The notes: generated from the sequence alone by a model not told the origin. Counted from the stretch's first letter, positions 17,194-27,168 are shown. The stretch: 64,000 bases of DNA from Clostridium tyrobutyricum DSM 2637 = ATCC 25755 = JCM 11008 (GCF_000359585.1 NZ_APMH01000009.1:62001-126000); one strand, 5' to 3'. Translations and numbers: made by a program.

Positions 17194-18633
17194 TTAATTT
17201 TTAGCTGATTGTGAGTTCCACTTTGGTGCAGGTCCCCTCAAATATGATATGAAAGCTGCAAACAAACTGAATATGAAGGAAATAGTAAAAGCTACCCTAA
17301 GTCCGCTTATAAACTGGTTTGAAGCAATGGAACCTGCTGAGACATGTGAATGTACAAACAATGCCTGCATAGCCGCAGGTGATATGCTTGAGGATATTAC
17401 AGCCATTGATATTGCAATACTAAGCACCATTCCGGCGTTCATGAACATGGTCCTTACCCCTGCTGCAATGCCTCGTTTGTCCTCAGGTACATTTGCCATT
17501 ATGGAACTGGTATTTGGAGAGAAGAACATTCCAGAACCGATTCCTGTAAGAATCATACATATTATAAGTGAAAAAGTGGAGGAATTAGTACGTATCTCCA
17601 TAAGCCCGAGAAGCCCTGCGGCAGATATCAAAAGCCCTACAGAACTTAGAACTCTTGAACCGTACTTGTCACAGAGGGATCCACTTATAGGTGACACCGC
17701 CATCATTGCAACTGCAAAAGGACAGAGGAGTATACCTGCCGTAACCGGATCAAATCCCCTTGCACCTTCAAAATAGAATATTAGAAGGAAAGTTACGGCT
17801 CCTCTTGCTATACCGTTTAAAAGTGTACTCAAATATGCAAAAGAGAGAATCCTTGTTTTTAAAAGAGTCATGTCCAGCATAGGATATTTTGAATGGGTTT
17901 CAGTATATACAAACAGACCCAGGAGAACAGCTGCTATTATGAACAATATTACAACCGGTCTTGAAGACCACTGTGTGAATCCTCCTATGGTAAGAGCTAC
18001 AAGTAGTGCCAGCATTCCAATTGTAAAACTGAAAGTGCCTTTGAAGTCAAATGTTTCATTTCTTGCAGACTTATGTAATTCAACGAGGGATACACCTGCC
18101 CATATAGTTCCAAATACTCCTATTGGAATATTAATATAGAATATGGTTCTCCATCCGAAATTTATGAGAAAACCGCCGAGGATAGGACCTATGACTGCAG
18201 CAACACTTACAATCATGGCATTTATTCCAAGTGCTTTTCCAAGTTCATGTTTTGGAAATGCATCTGTAATTATTGCAGTACTGTTTGCTATCATCAGTGA
18301 TGCACCTACGGATTGAATTGTTCTGAATATTAGCAGTTCAACTCCAGTTTGTGACATTGCACAGAGCAGGGACGAGACGGTAAACAGGGCGAAACCTGAA
18401 ACATACAGCTTTTTTCTTCCAAACATGTCGGCTATTCTCCCTATGGAGGGTACCAGAATAGTAAGGACCAGCATATATCCCATGATTGTCCACATTATTA
18501 CTCCCACTCCTGCATTTAGATCTTTCATTATTACAGGAAGTGCAATCATGAGGGTACTTCCACTTAGAACAGAAAAAAGAGCCCCTATGGTAGTACAGGA
18601 AAGGGCAGTCCATTTATAGTTATTTTCTTTCAT
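17194..18633 (-). CDS. DHA2 (EmrB/QacA-type) 14-helix MFS efflux transporter
   Basis: About 479 residues with 14 predicted membrane helices. It begins KENNYKWTALSCTTIGALFS, followed by STLMIALPVIMKDL, IGRIADMFGRKKLYVSGF (motif A, about residues 65-80) and GPILGGFLINFGWRTIFYINIPIG (motif C, about 150-172), typical of drug:H+ antiporters such as QacA. ATG 18633 was preferred to ATG 18642 because GGAG lies 9 bases before it but only just before the earlier one. Its first codons overlap the end of the merR gene, so the two are translationally coupled. The MerR protein most likely controls it in response to the exported drug. Confidence 0.92.
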   Translation of the reverse strand: MKENNYKWTALSCTTIGALFSVLSGSTLMIALPVIMKDLNAGVGVIMWTIMGYMLVLTILVPSIGRIADMFGRKKLYVSGFALFTVSSLLCAMSQTGVELLIFRTIQSVGASLMIANSTAIITDAFPKHELGKALGINAMIVSVAAVIGPILGGFLINFGWRTIFYINIPIGVFGTIWAGVSLVELHKSARNETFDFKGTFSFTIGMLALLVALTIGGFTQWSSRPVVILFIIAAVLLGLFVYTETHSKYPMLDMTLLKTRILSFAYLSTLLNGIARGAVTFLLIFYFEGARGFDPVTAGILLCPFAVAMMAVSPISGSLCDKYGSRVLSSVGLLISAAGLLGLMEIRTNSSTFSLIICMILTGIGSGMFFSPNTSSIMANVPEDKRGIAAGVRTMFMNAGMVLSIAISMAVISSSISPAAMQALFVHSHVSAGSIASNQFISGLRVAFTISFIFSLFAAFISYLRGPAPKWNSQSAKN

Positions 18634-19051
18634 TAATGTCATCTCCGTCTATTGATTTATTTCTTTTAAAGTCTTCTAATTCTTCGAGAACTTCACAGCA
18701 CCGTTTTTTCACCCTTTCTAAAGATTTTTCCTTTTCATTTATAAAGTTTATCTGGACTTTTAGCCTGTCTATATACATTTCTGCATCTGAAGTATTGTTG
18801 GCCGCAAACATGTCTATTATTGAAGTTCTTAAAAACAGAAATTCTTTTACCTGTTTAAGGGAAAATCCAAGGCTTTCCTTGAGATCTTTTATTTTTTCAA
18901 GATTTTCTATATCCCTGTCACTGTATAATCTGTAGCTGCCGGATGTTCTTTTTGGTATAACAAGTCCTACATCTTCATAATATCTGAGGCATCTCTTTGT
19001 AAAACCTGTTTTTGTAGATACATCTTCAATTTTGTAGAAATTTTCTTCCAT
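18620..19051 (-). CDS. MerR family transcriptional regulator
   Basis: A 143-residue regulator. The N-terminal winged helix reads YKIEDVSTKTGFTKRCLRYY, then VGLVIPKRTSGSYRLYSDRDIENL (residues 6-50), the standard MerR DNA-binding pattern. A long coiled coil (about 80-125) mediates dimers. There are Cys residues in KKRCCEVLEEL but not the metal-binding arrangement of MerR/CueR, so it is more likely a drug-responsive member of the BmrR/MtaN kind. It overlaps the downstream MFS gene and is likely autoregulated from the promoter region 19052-19130, where AAAGAGGTAACCTTTA-like sequence precedes the start. Confidence 0.9.
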   Translation of the reverse strand: MEENFYKIEDVSTKTGFTKRCLRYYEDVGLVIPKRTSGSYRLYSDRDIENLEKIKDLKESLGFSLKQVKEFLFLRTSIIDMFAANNTSDAEMYIDRLKVQINFINEKEKSLERVKKRCCEVLEELEDFKRNKSIDGDDINERK

Positions 19052-19176
19052 AGTAAAGGTTACCTCTTTTTATATTTAATCTTTTATACTTTATTCATTT
19101 GATTGGAACAAGTATAAATTTTACTACTCTATAACATTTACGTCAAGGTTAATGTTTGAAAAAACAGATGAAAAAT

Positions 19177-19219
19177 AGGGGACAGTTAACAACTTTGATA
19201 AAGTTGTTAACTGTCCCCT
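19177..19219. repeat. 43-nt perfect hairpin repeat, AGGGGACAGTTAACAACTTT type
   Basis: A perfect inverted repeat with arms AGGGGACAGTTAACAACTTT and complement around a 3-base loop. A nearly identical hairpin lies at 20865-20907 on the far side of the sugar-porter gene. It looks like a mobile or REP-like palindrome rather than a simple terminator. Confidence 0.85.
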
Positions 19220-19335
19220 GAAATTTACTAAAAAATGTAAAAACAAGGACAGGGGAATTGTTCTCGTTTTCACAAGGTGATATTGGATGATATTTTGAAA
19301 TAATCAAAGTTGAATAACATTAGCAGTATTTACAA

Positions 19336-19370
19336 AGTAACAACTTTGATATAAAATAAAGTTGTTACTT
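19336..19370 (+). promoter_or_regulatory. Hairpin in the sugar-porter leader
   Basis: AAGTAACAACTTT and AAAGTTGTTACTT form a 13-bp perfect stem with a 9-base loop, 60 bases before the start codon. The arms share AACAACTTT with the two flanking 43-nt hairpins, so it may be a degenerate third copy or a regulator site. Confidence 0.55.
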
Positions 19371-19432
19371 AAAATAAAATTATTATATATTATAAGATGA
19401 AAGTATATATAAATTGTATGGAGGAAGATATT

Positions 19433-20851
19433 ATGGAAGATTACTCTCAAGAATGTTTTCAAAATATTAAGAAAGAATCAAATTTAAAGAAAATATCCAT
19501 TATATCCACCATGGGTGGGCTTCTATTTGGATATGATACTGGAGTAATCAATGGCGCACTGCCTTTTATGAGCAGGGCGGACCAATTGAATCTAACTCCG
19601 GCACTTGAAGGATTAGTTACAAGTTCAATACTGTTTGGATCAGCCTTTGGAGCTGTATTGGGAGGGCGATTATCCGACAAATACGGCAGAAAAAGTATAA
19701 TAAAACTCATTGCACTTATCTTCTTTATTGCAACACTCGGGTGTACTTTTTCACCTAATGCAATGATTATGATTGTTTGCAGATTTATATTAGGACTGGC
19801 TGTAGGTGGAGCATCGGTTATAGTACCTACATTTTTAGCTGAAATGGCACCTACAAACAGGAGAGGAAGTGTTGTTTCTCAAAATGAGATGATGATTGTA
19901 ACAGGACAGCTTATGGCATATACATTAAATGCTGCACTGGGAAATATATTCGTGAATAATTCACACATATGGAGATATATGATAGTAATTGCATCAGTTC
20001 CTGCAGTTTTTCTATGGTTTGGAATGCTTGTAGTTCCTGAGACACCTAGATGGCTGGCTGCCAATGGAAAAGCCGCCAAAGCCCTTGAAGTTTTAAGGGA
20101 AATCAGAAATGAAGCAGAGGCAAAAATAGAAATAAAGGAAATCTCAAAGAGCATTGAAGCTGAAAAGCATTTGGACAAGGCTACTTTTAAAGATTTGCGG
20201 GTTCCATGGATAAGGCATCTTGTGCTTATCGGCATAGGAATAGCCATTACCCAGCAAATCCCTGGAATTAATATAATTATGTATTATGGGACTACAATTC
20301 TTGAACAATCTGGATTTGGGACTCAAGTGGCCCTAATTGCAAATATAGCAAACGGAGTAGTAGCTGTTGCAGCTGCATTTATATTCATAAAATTCCTTGC
20401 AAACAGGTTTGATAGAAGACAGTTGCTTCTAACGGGGCTTACAGGGACTACACTTTCAATGTTAACAATGTCTGTTGTAACTTCAAAATTACAGGGTTCA
20501 GGCCTTCTGCCATTTGCCGTACTTGGCTTGACCGTAGTATTCCTGGCTTTCTTTCAGGGGTGTGTTGGCCCGGTATGCTGGCTTCTTTTATCAGAAATAT
20601 TCCCACTTAGGCTTAGGGGAATCGGAATGGGTATTTCAGTATTCTTCCTATGGATGGCAAATTTCTTTATAGGGCTTATATTCCCTGTGATGCTTAAGTC
20701 GGTTGGATTGTCCTACTCATTTATTTCATTTGCAGCACTTGGGGTTCTGGGGATAGTTTTCATATATAAATATGCACCGGAAACACGAAATGTATCACTT
20801 GAAAAAATAGAGAAGCATTTTAAAAACTACAGGATAAAAACTGTAAAATAA
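19433..20851 (+). CDS. Sugar porter family MFS transporter
   Basis: About 472 residues, 12 predicted membrane helices. Sugar-porter signatures are GGLLFGYDTGVINGALPF in helix 1, GGRLSDKYGRKS after helix 2, RFILGLAVGGASVIVPTFLAEMAPTNRRG in helices 4-5, PETPRWLAANGK, QQIPGINIIMYYGTTI in helix 7 and PETRNVSLEKIE at the end. This is the XylE/IolT/GalP family, which imports hexoses, xylose or myo-inositol with H+. ATG 19433 was chosen because GGAGGA lies 7 bases before it; two upstream in-frame ATGs lack a site. It is monocistronic between two palindromic repeats, and no sugar catabolic gene is near to reveal the substrate. Confidence 0.9.
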   Translation: MEDYSQECFQNIKKESNLKKISIISTMGGLLFGYDTGVINGALPFMSRADQLNLTPALEGLVTSSILFGSAFGAVLGGRLSDKYGRKSIIKLIALIFFIATLGCTFSPNAMIMIVCRFILGLAVGGASVIVPTFLAEMAPTNRRGSVVSQNEMMIVTGQLMAYTLNAALGNIFVNNSHIWRYMIVIASVPAVFLWFGMLVVPETPRWLAANGKAAKALEVLREIRNEAEAKIEIKEISKSIEAEKHLDKATFKDLRVPWIRHLVLIGIGIAITQQIPGINIIMYYGTTILEQSGFGTQVALIANIANGVVAVAAAFIFIKFLANRFDRRQLLLTGLTGTTLSMLTMSVVTSKLQGSGLLPFAVLGLTVVFLAFFQGCVGPVCWLLLSEIFPLRLRGIGMGISVFFLWMANFFIGLIFPVMLKSVGLSYSFISFAALGVLGIVFIYKYAPETRNVSLEKIEKHFKNYRIKTVK

Positions 20852-20864
20852 AAACGTGGAAAAC

Positions 20865-20907
20865 AGGGGACAGTTAACAACTTTTGAAAAGTTGTTAACT
20901 GTCCCCT
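20865..20907. repeat. Second 43-nt hairpin repeat, AGGGGACAGTTAACAACTTT type
   Basis: An inverted repeat with the same arms as the hairpin at 19177, here with loop TGAA and a T-rich flank. It lies between the converging sugar-porter and gerQ genes and could also stop transcription. Confidence 0.85.
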
Positions 20908-20929
20908 TAACTTACCTAACTTATTGGTC

Positions 20930-21511
20930 TTAATCAAATATGGACACAAATTTTATGGAATATATATCTGCAAGTTCACGGGTATTTGTTTCTTCATTTC
21001 TGATTATGATATAACTTATTCCTACATTTGTAAGTATTCCCGTACGGTCTTGAAGGGTTCCCGTACCAAGGAGAAAAGTTACTCTAACCCTTTTGCCTAT
21101 CTGGGTTCTCAAATATCCCTGGGTGTAGTTTATATCCTGTTCTACAGGAGATCCTGGAGCCATCTCGAAAGGTGGGGGACCGGTAGGCCCGGTTGCAGCA
21201 GGTCCAGTTGCACCTGTTTGCTGTCTTGTAAGTCCTTTATCTATATTTATATCTATATTATCTTTGCTTTCTGAAATATCCTCCGGATTTTCATCTTGTT
21301 GTGTGTTGTCCGAATTTTTGCTTTCATTAATATTATTCTCTTCAGTATCTTCATTTTCAAAGTTGTCGCTTTCATAATCCGCCTGGTCTGAATCTTCCTC
21401 CATACGGGTTATTGGGCTTTCTATATTGCCTATGGAATATCCCGGAATTGTAGGGATGCCTCTTGGCATCATAGGCATTGGTGCAAAATAATCAGGGTAA
21501 CTTGAAATCAT
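20930..21511 (-). CDS. gerQ: GerQ-like spore coat protein
   Basis: A 193-residue protein. The C-terminal domain (about residues 130-193: YTQGYLRTQIGKRVRVTFLL, TLQDRTGILTNVGISYIIIR, YSIKFVSIF) resembles the conserved core of GerQ, a coat protein required for correct placement of the lytic enzyme CwlJ. The N-terminus is proline/methionine-rich; residues 35-95 are strongly acidic with many Asn, Glu and Asp; and a short collagen-like TGATGPAATGPTGPPP follows. The gene lies directly behind cwlJ, as in Bacillus. Expression in the mother cell during sporulation is expected. The assignment rests on the C-terminal pattern plus this linkage. Confidence 0.75.
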   Translation of the reverse strand: MISSYPDYFAPMPMMPRGIPTIPGYSIGNIESPITRMEEDSDQADYESDNFENEDTEENNINESKNSDNTQQDENPEDISESKDNIDINIDKGLTRQQTGATGPAATGPTGPPPFEMAPGSPVEQDINYTQGYLRTQIGKRVRVTFLLGTGTLQDRTGILTNVGISYIIIRNEETNTRELADIYSIKFVSIFD

Positions 21512-21538
21512 AAATTGATTACCTCCATTTAATTGTTG

Positions 21539-21979
21539 TTAAGTTTGTGCATATAGTTCTGTAGGATTGTAAAAGCAGTGCTGCGGTATAGTTACTTGAA
21601 ACCTGCCAACTCCACTGGAAGGAAAAAAACTTGGACAAGGAGCATATGGATTGAAATACCACAGTGAATAACCTATGGTAAACAGCCTGTTCCCTGCAAG
21701 GGCCCAATCCGCAATATCATAATGTATCTGTTCAGGTCGGGCATTCCATATATTTTGTTGATTTGGTACTCCCCTTATCTCAGTACGCATACAGTCGAAC
21801 TGCCCCTCCTGGTAGAGTACATTTCGTATACTTCCCTGGCCTATTCTCTGGTACTCTCCATAGGGAACCCTGACCCTATTCATAATAACAGTAGCAACGG
21901 CTTTCATTCCATTTTCACCTTCACCGCCGGCTTCACATTGTATAATTCTTGCCAGCAGTTCTCTATCGGAAAAAGCCAT
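21539..21979 (-). CDS. cwlJ: Spore cortex-lytic cell wall hydrolase (CwlJ/SleB family)
   Basis: A 146-residue protein consisting of the Hydrolase_2 domain alone. DRELLARIIQCEAGGEGENGMKAVA carries the catalytic Glu (CEAGGEG), followed by VIMNRV, VLYQEGQFDCM and WALAGNRLFTIGYSLWYFNPY. It lacks a signal peptide and a peptidoglycan-binding domain, which fits CwlJ, deposited on the spore coat side, rather than SleB. It cleaves muramic-lactam cortex peptidoglycan during germination, commonly triggered by Ca-dipicolinate. It is followed by gerQ 28 bases downstream, forming the conserved cwlJ-gerQ unit. Confidence 0.9.
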   Translation of the reverse strand: MAFSDRELLARIIQCEAGGEGENGMKAVATVIMNRVRVPYGEYQRIGQGSIRNVLYQEGQFDCMRTEIRGVPNQQNIWNARPEQIHYDIADWALAGNRLFTIGYSLWYFNPYAPCPSFFPSSGVGRFQVTIPQHCFYNPTELYAQT

Positions 21980-22133
21980 ACAATTTTCACCTCGTAAAAT
22001 CTTTCTACACTAATCAGTTTATTTATAAGTTAGCAAAAAGTTACAACAAAAATTGTGTAAATTTAGATAGGAAAATAAATTTTGTTGTTATATAATAGTA
22101 ATTAAGAAATTTAAAGGAGGATTATATAAAGTA

Positions 22134-23183
22134 ATGGTTAACATCAAAAAAATACTAGCTTTTTCATCTTTGGCACTTGTAATGACCCTAAGCCTTGGGG
22201 GGATAACTGCCAAAGCAAGTGATACAAATTTCAATGTTTCGAGAGTAGACGGGGCAACCAGGATAGCTACTGCGGACAACCTTGCGGAGAAACAGTTTGC
22301 AAGCAGCAAAACGGACAATGTAGTACTTGTAAATGGCTATGGTTATGCGGATGCGGTAAGTGCCACACCACTTGCAAAGCTTCTCAAGGCACCTATACTC
22401 TTGACATCAGGAGGCAGCAGCCTTGAAAGTGAAGTATCAAAGACTATTTCCGATATTGGGGCAAAAAATGTATACATAGTAGGTGGGACAGGAGTTGTGT
22501 CAAGCTCTATTGAGACAAGCCTTGATTCAAATTATACTGTAGAGCGTATACAGGGTACTGGAGATACTACCAGAATGGGAACAAATGCAGCTGTCGCAGA
22601 GAAGGTTATCTCAATGGGCGGCCAGAAAACTGGAATGCTTGTAAATGGAAAAGACGGCTATGCGGATGCACTTTCAGTTGCAGCTGTTGCAGCACAAAAG
22701 GGATATCCTGTATTACTTGCAAGCAGCACAGGTGTAAGTGATGTAGTTAAAGATGTAGTTAGTGAAAATTCATTGACAGTAAAGGCAGTCGGAGGAGACG
22801 CAGTTCTTCCGCAGTCCGTTGTAAGTTCTGTAAATGGAAACAAGGTAACGGGAAATACGGCAAACCGTTATGCTACAAACCTTGCAGTACTTGACTATTT
22901 CAACAACAATGGCGGAATTGATTTCAGCACAATATACCTGGCAATGGGAGGGGTTACAAATACTCAATTTGCAGATGCACTTGTAGCATCCGCAGCTGCA
23001 GCAAACAACGGATCACCTCTTGTACTTACATCACAGGCAGCAGATTCTTATTCTGTAAATGCAAGAAACTATATAATAAACAAGAATGGTGGAGCAAATA
23101 TTATAATAGTCGGAGGGACAGGTGTAGTTACTCCTTCGGTAGAAAGTTTATACGACCCATTTTCAATAATAGATATAGAATAA
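22134..23183 (+). CDS. Secreted cell-wall protein with three CWB2 repeats only
   Basis: A 349-residue protein. The signal peptide occupies residues 1-29 (KKILAFSSLALVMTLSLGG, cleavage near AKA). The remainder is three cell-wall-binding repeats 2 (PF04122): SRVDGATRIATADNLAEKQF, then about residues 135-235, and NRYATNLAVLDYFNN to the end, each with the PILLT/PVLLAS and VYIVGGTGVVSS signatures. CWB2 triplets anchor proteins non-covalently to anionic wall polysaccharide. There is no effector domain, so it may be a structural wall or minor S-layer-like protein. AAAGGAGGA lies 12 bases before ATG 22134. It ends in a terminator. Confidence 0.88.
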   Translation: MVNIKKILAFSSLALVMTLSLGGITAKASDTNFNVSRVDGATRIATADNLAEKQFASSKTDNVVLVNGYGYADAVSATPLAKLLKAPILLTSGGSSLESEVSKTISDIGAKNVYIVGGTGVVSSSIETSLDSNYTVERIQGTGDTTRMGTNAAVAEKVISMGGQKTGMLVNGKDGYADALSVAAVAAQKGYPVLLASSTGVSDVVKDVVSENSLTVKAVGGDAVLPQSVVSSVNGNKVTGNTANRYATNLAVLDYFNNNGGIDFSTIYLAMGGVTNTQFADALVASAAAANNGSPLVLTSQAADSYSVNARNYIINKNGGANIIIVGGTGVVTPSVESLYDPFSIIDIE

Positions 23184-23210
23184 AATAAAAAATATTTAAA
23201 AAGAAGGATT

Positions 23211-23243
23211 ACCCAGTTTATTATAGAATAATATAAACTGGGT
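23211..23243 (+). terminator. Terminator of the first CWB2 gene
   Basis: ACCCAGTTTA and TAAACTGGGT form a 10-bp stem with a 13-base loop, followed by AAAATTTTAT. Confidence 0.75.
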
Positions 23244-23566
23244 AAAATTTTATAATAATCCTAATTTGGTAGACATATCCTCTAGAAATCATATACACAC
23301 TATGATATAATAGGAAAAGAATTTAGATTAATTATACAATTCATATATATTATATGAAAACATATAATATTATATAAAATTACACTAAAATAGTAGAATG
23401 TGCAGAATATATGTGATATAATGTTATTTGCTTTTAGAATTATAGCTATTACATAAGGTACGTTTTACTCTAACAATCAGTATATATTTAAAAATATATA
23501 TATATTTATCTTTAAATTTAAAGAATTTTAATTAAAATTCACTTAATCGAGGAGGTTTTTTACAAC
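23244..23566 (+). promoter_or_regulatory. Long AT-rich leader and promoter of the S-layer-like gene
   Basis: No gene is seen in these 323 bases. An extended -10 element TGATATAAT (TATAAT at 23417-23422) would give a leader of about 140 bases ending in a very strong CGAGGAGG site at 23549-23556. Long untranslated leaders that stabilise mRNA are usual for S-layer genes; here this is an inference. Confidence 0.55.
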
Positions 23567-26500
23567 ATGAATAAAAAGGGTACAAAAGCACTTGCAAGTG
23601 CTACACTTATGTCATTAGTTTTGACTACAGCATTAGCAACTGGTAACGTTAAGGCTGCAGCAAACGGACAGGCTACAAGAGTAGGTGGAACAGACAGATA
23701 TGAAACAGCAGCAAAAGTTGCTACAACAAACTTTACAACTAGTGATAATGTTGTATTGGTTTCAGGAGAAGGTTATGCAGATTCAGTAAGTGCATCTGTA
23801 TTGGCTAAGAAATTAGATGCCCCAATAGTACTTACAGGTTCAAAAACACTTGATGCAAATGCAAAGTCAGCAATTGAGACTTTGAAAGCAAAGAATGTAT
23901 ACATCATTGGTGGAACTGGATCAATATCAGCTTCAATTGAATCTGGATTAAAATCAAATTACACTGTAACCAGACTTGGTGGAAAAGACAGATATGCTAC
24001 TAACCTGGCTATAGCTAACAAATTAGTTGACTTGGGAGTAAGCAAGGATAACATAATTGCAGTAGCAGGAACTGGATTTGCAGATGCATTATCTGTAGCA
24101 CCAGTAGCAGCAGCTGACAATGAAATATTATTACTTACAAACAATAATGCTGATACAATGAAGAATACAGCTGAATTTGCTAAAGATTCAAATGTTACAG
24201 TAGTAGGAACTACTAATGTAGTAAGTGATGCAATATACAATCAGTTGAATGCAGATAAGAGAATCAATGGTGGAGCAGATAGATTTGCTACCAACATAAA
24301 TGTATTAAAAGCATTTGACAGCGACTTAAAAGCAGACAAGCTTTATGTTGCAAATGCTACACAGGCTAATCCTGACAACTTATATGCAGATGCATTGGTT
24401 GCTTCAGCAATAGCTGGAAAATATTCAGCACCATTGGTATTAGTTGATAAAGAATCATCAACTGGAACTACTAATGCTATAAACTACATCGGAACTAAGG
24501 CTACAAAGGCTACTGATTTACAGGTAGTTGGTGGAACTGGAGTAGTTTCAGAGGATACTGTTACTGCAATAGAAAATGCAATTAATAAAGTTAATCCTGA
24601 TCCAGAAGTTTCATCAATAACTGCTACTGGATTAAATCAGATAAAGGTTGTATTCAATCAGGAAGTTGATCAGGATACAGCTGAAGATGTAACTAATTAT
24701 GAAGTTGATGGATCACAACTTACTGATGCAGATGCAGATGCTAATGAAGGATTGGATACCAATGCTAAAGCAACGCTTCAGGATGACAATAAGACTGTTT
24801 TAATTACACTTAGTGATAAACAAGATCAAAATAAGAGTGTTGATGTTAAAGTTAGAAAGGGAATATTAACTGATGATAAGGCAAATACAGTTCCAGAGTT
24901 TACACAAAATGTAACATTCTCTGATACTACAGCTCCTACATTAGATTCAGTTGAAGTTAGAGGAAATAAAAAATTAGTTGTTAAATTTTCAGAACCAATT
25001 AATGTAGGATCAAATCAAAGTGCTAGTGGTGTGTATAGTAAATTTAAAGTAAATGGAAATAATATAGCATCATTAGGTTTGGATACTGATAATACAGAAG
25101 CAAAAGATGCTGTTAAGTCTATTGATAAAAATACTAATAAAGTTTCCTATTGGACTAATGAAATAGATTTCTATTTTACTACAGCATTAAAGACTGGTGA
25201 TAATACTCTAAAGGTTTCTGATGGAAGTGATGATGAATTAGAAGATGCAGCTGGATTCCCAGTTTCAGAAACAACTGAAGATTTTAATGTAGATACTTTG
25301 ACTAGCACTCCAAAGATTACAAGCATAACTGCTGAAGATAATGGTAAAGTATATGTAAACTTTGATAGGGCGTTAGACAAAAAGACAGCTACTACTGATG
25401 ATAATTTCAAAATAAATGGTTATGTATTAACTAAAGGAACTAATGTTTCAGACATTGAACTTAAAAAAGATGATACACAAATTAAAATAAGTGGTTTAAA
25501 AGGAAATGCAAAATTAAACAAAAATTCAAATACTATATATATAAGCAATAATATAAAAGATGCTTATGGAAATTATGTTGAAGATGATACTAATGAATCA
25601 TTTAATTTGGACGAAGATACAACTAAACCTGCAGTAAGTTCTGTTTATGCTCTTAATGACAATACTATAAGAGTTAAATTTAGTAAGGATGTAGATGCAA
25701 GTTATGCTAGAAATGTTTCAAATTATAAGTTAAGAGATAATTCTGGCAATGATATAACTAATCAGATTGGTACTATTACTATTCCAGGTGGATCAACAAG
25801 TGATACTTCAACAGATATAGTTGATATACCTCTAACTGGTAGCAATAAATTGAGTGATTCAAATTATAGTATAACAATTAAGAATATACAGGATTTAGCT
25901 TCAACTCCAAATGTAATGAATGATTATGTAGGCACATTTAGTGGTTCAGATGATGTAAATTCAGGAGTGAAAATTTACAATGTAAGTTCTACAAAGGTTA
26001 CATTAGTATTTACTAAGGAAATGGATGCAGGTACTCTTGACGATATATCAAACTATAAGTATGTAAATGCTGCTGGGGATCCAGCTAAATCATTCCCAAG
26101 TAAAACACATATTTCAGTAAGCAACGACAATAAGAGTGTTACTATTGACTTATCTGATACTTCACTTTCAACAACTGCTAGCAATGATTCTAATAAAGTA
26201 GCTGCTGTATATGCAACAGGAGTTAAAGATTCTAATGGTAATTCACTTGATGTAGGAAATAATGGTGGAAGTGTTCCAACAACATCGGTTGATTTTGTAA
26301 AAGCAAAAGATAATTCATTAACTATTTACTATGATGGAAAAGATTTAAAGGCTGATGTAAATTTTGAGAACCCAGTTGATGCTGATACGTTATCAGCTAC
26401 TAGTAAAGATAATTTCAAGTTAGGAAATAGTGATGGAAGCATTGCAATTGCTGCTGATGCAGTTAGTGTTAATAAAAATGGTGGTTTAACTCTTACATTC

Positions 26501-27091
26501 AATAGAAATCCTAAGGATGATAGTGATTTAACAACCAATATCAATAAAATTAAAGCATTAGGAAACAAAGTTGTCCTTAACAGTGTGGATAGTAGTGTTA
26601 AAGATGTAACTGGTGCTGCACTTACTAATACTACTATAACTGATAAGACAATAACACCATATTTCTATAATGCAGCTCCTAAGACAGTTGTAACTAAAGA
26701 TTCAAATGATGTTGCAACTAATTACTGGACTGCAAGTAAAACTATAACTGATGGTAAGGTTACTGATGCAAGTGTTACTGTTCAATTTGATACTCCAATT
26801 GCTAATGTTAGAGCTACCGATTTTAAATTTAATATAGGTGGAACTACTATAGAGGCAGATAATGCTGTAATAAATAACAATAACAATACAGTTACATTTA
26901 CATTTGACCAGGATAATGATAATATACAATCATTCAAGGATGCAAGTACAATAGTAGTTACTCCTAAAGATACTCTTGGTGATACATTAAAAGATATTTC
27001 AACAGTTAAAGATGGAAATGGTGACTATGCTTATTATGTACCATCTTCTGATGATTTAAGTGGTGTTACAGTAACTATTTCAGCTAACTAA
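23567..27091 (+). CDS. S-layer-like protein: triple CWB2 module plus long Ig-like repeat region
   Basis: A 1174-residue protein. Signal peptide 1-31 (cleavage after VKA). Three CWB2 repeats follow at about residues 38-132 (TRVGGTDRYETAAKV), 133-230 (TRLGGKDRYATNLAI) and 232-340 (NGGADRFATNINV). From about 345 to the end runs a chain of SbsA/Big-type Ig-like domains, each with motifs such as ITATGLNQIKVVFNQEVD, VYVNFDRALDKKTAT and DNTIRVKFSKDVDASYARNVSNY. CWB2 anchors it to wall polymer and the Ig chain forms the exposed layer. Codons are strongly biased to A/T-ending forms (GCT, GTT, ACT, GGA), unlike its neighbours, indicating very high expression. It probably is the main surface-layer protein. 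Confidence 0.88.
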   Translation: MNKKGTKALASATLMSLVLTTALATGNVKAAANGQATRVGGTDRYETAAKVATTNFTTSDNVVLVSGEGYADSVSASVLAKKLDAPIVLTGSKTLDANAKSAIETLKAKNVYIIGGTGSISASIESGLKSNYTVTRLGGKDRYATNLAIANKLVDLGVSKDNIIAVAGTGFADALSVAPVAAADNEILLLTNNNADTMKNTAEFAKDSNVTVVGTTNVVSDAIYNQLNADKRINGGADRFATNINVLKAFDSDLKADKLYVANATQANPDNLYADALVASAIAGKYSAPLVLVDKESSTGTTNAINYIGTKATKATDLQVVGGTGVVSEDTVTAIENAINKVNPDPEVSSITATGLNQIKVVFNQEVDQDTAEDVTNYEVDGSQLTDADADANEGLDTNAKATLQDDNKTVLITLSDKQDQNKSVDVKVRKGILTDDKANTVPEFTQNVTFSDTTAPTLDSVEVRGNKKLVVKFSEPINVGSNQSASGVYSKFKVNGNNIASLGLDTDNTEAKDAVKSIDKNTNKVSYWTNEIDFYFTTALKTGDNTLKVSDGSDDELEDAAGFPVSETTEDFNVDTLTSTPKITSITAEDNGKVYVNFDRALDKKTATTDDNFKINGYVLTKGTNVSDIELKKDDTQIKISGLKGNAKLNKNSNTIYISNNIKDAYGNYVEDDTNESFNLDEDTTKPAVSSVYALNDNTIRVKFSKDVDASYARNVSNYKLRDNSGNDITNQIGTITIPGGSTSDTSTDIVDIPLTGSNKLSDSNYSITIKNIQDLASTPNVMNDYVGTFSGSDDVNSGVKIYNVSSTKVTLVFTKEMDAGTLDDISNYKYVNAAGDPAKSFPSKTHISVSNDNKSVTIDLSDTSLSTTASNDSNKVAAVYATGVKDSNGNSLDVGNNGGSVPTTSVDFVKAKDNSLTIYYDGKDLKADVNFENPVDADTLSATSKDNFKLGNSDGSIAIAADAVSVNKNGGLTLTFNRNPKDDSDLTTNINKIKALGNKVVLNSVDSSVKDVTGAALTNTTITDKTITPYFYNAAPKTVVTKDSNDVATNYWTASKTITDGKVTDASVTVQFDTPIANVRATDFKFNIGGTTIEADNAVINNNNNTVTFTFDQDNDNIQSFKDASTIVVTPKDTLGDTLKDISTVKDGNGDYAYYVPSSDDLSGVTVTISAN

Positions 27092-27116
27092 AATTTAGAT
27101 ATACTTAATTTATAGA

Positions 27117-27168
27117 AAAAAAGTTACCTCATTTTTAGAAAGTTATTTCTAAAGTGAGGTAACTTTTT
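27117..27168 (+). terminator. Strong terminator of the S-layer-like gene
   Basis: AAAAAGTTACCTCA pairs with TGAGGTAACTTTTT, with a further inner stem (TTTTTAGAAA/TTTCTAAA type), and ends in seven T residues. Such strength suits a very highly transcribed gene. Confidence 0.88.
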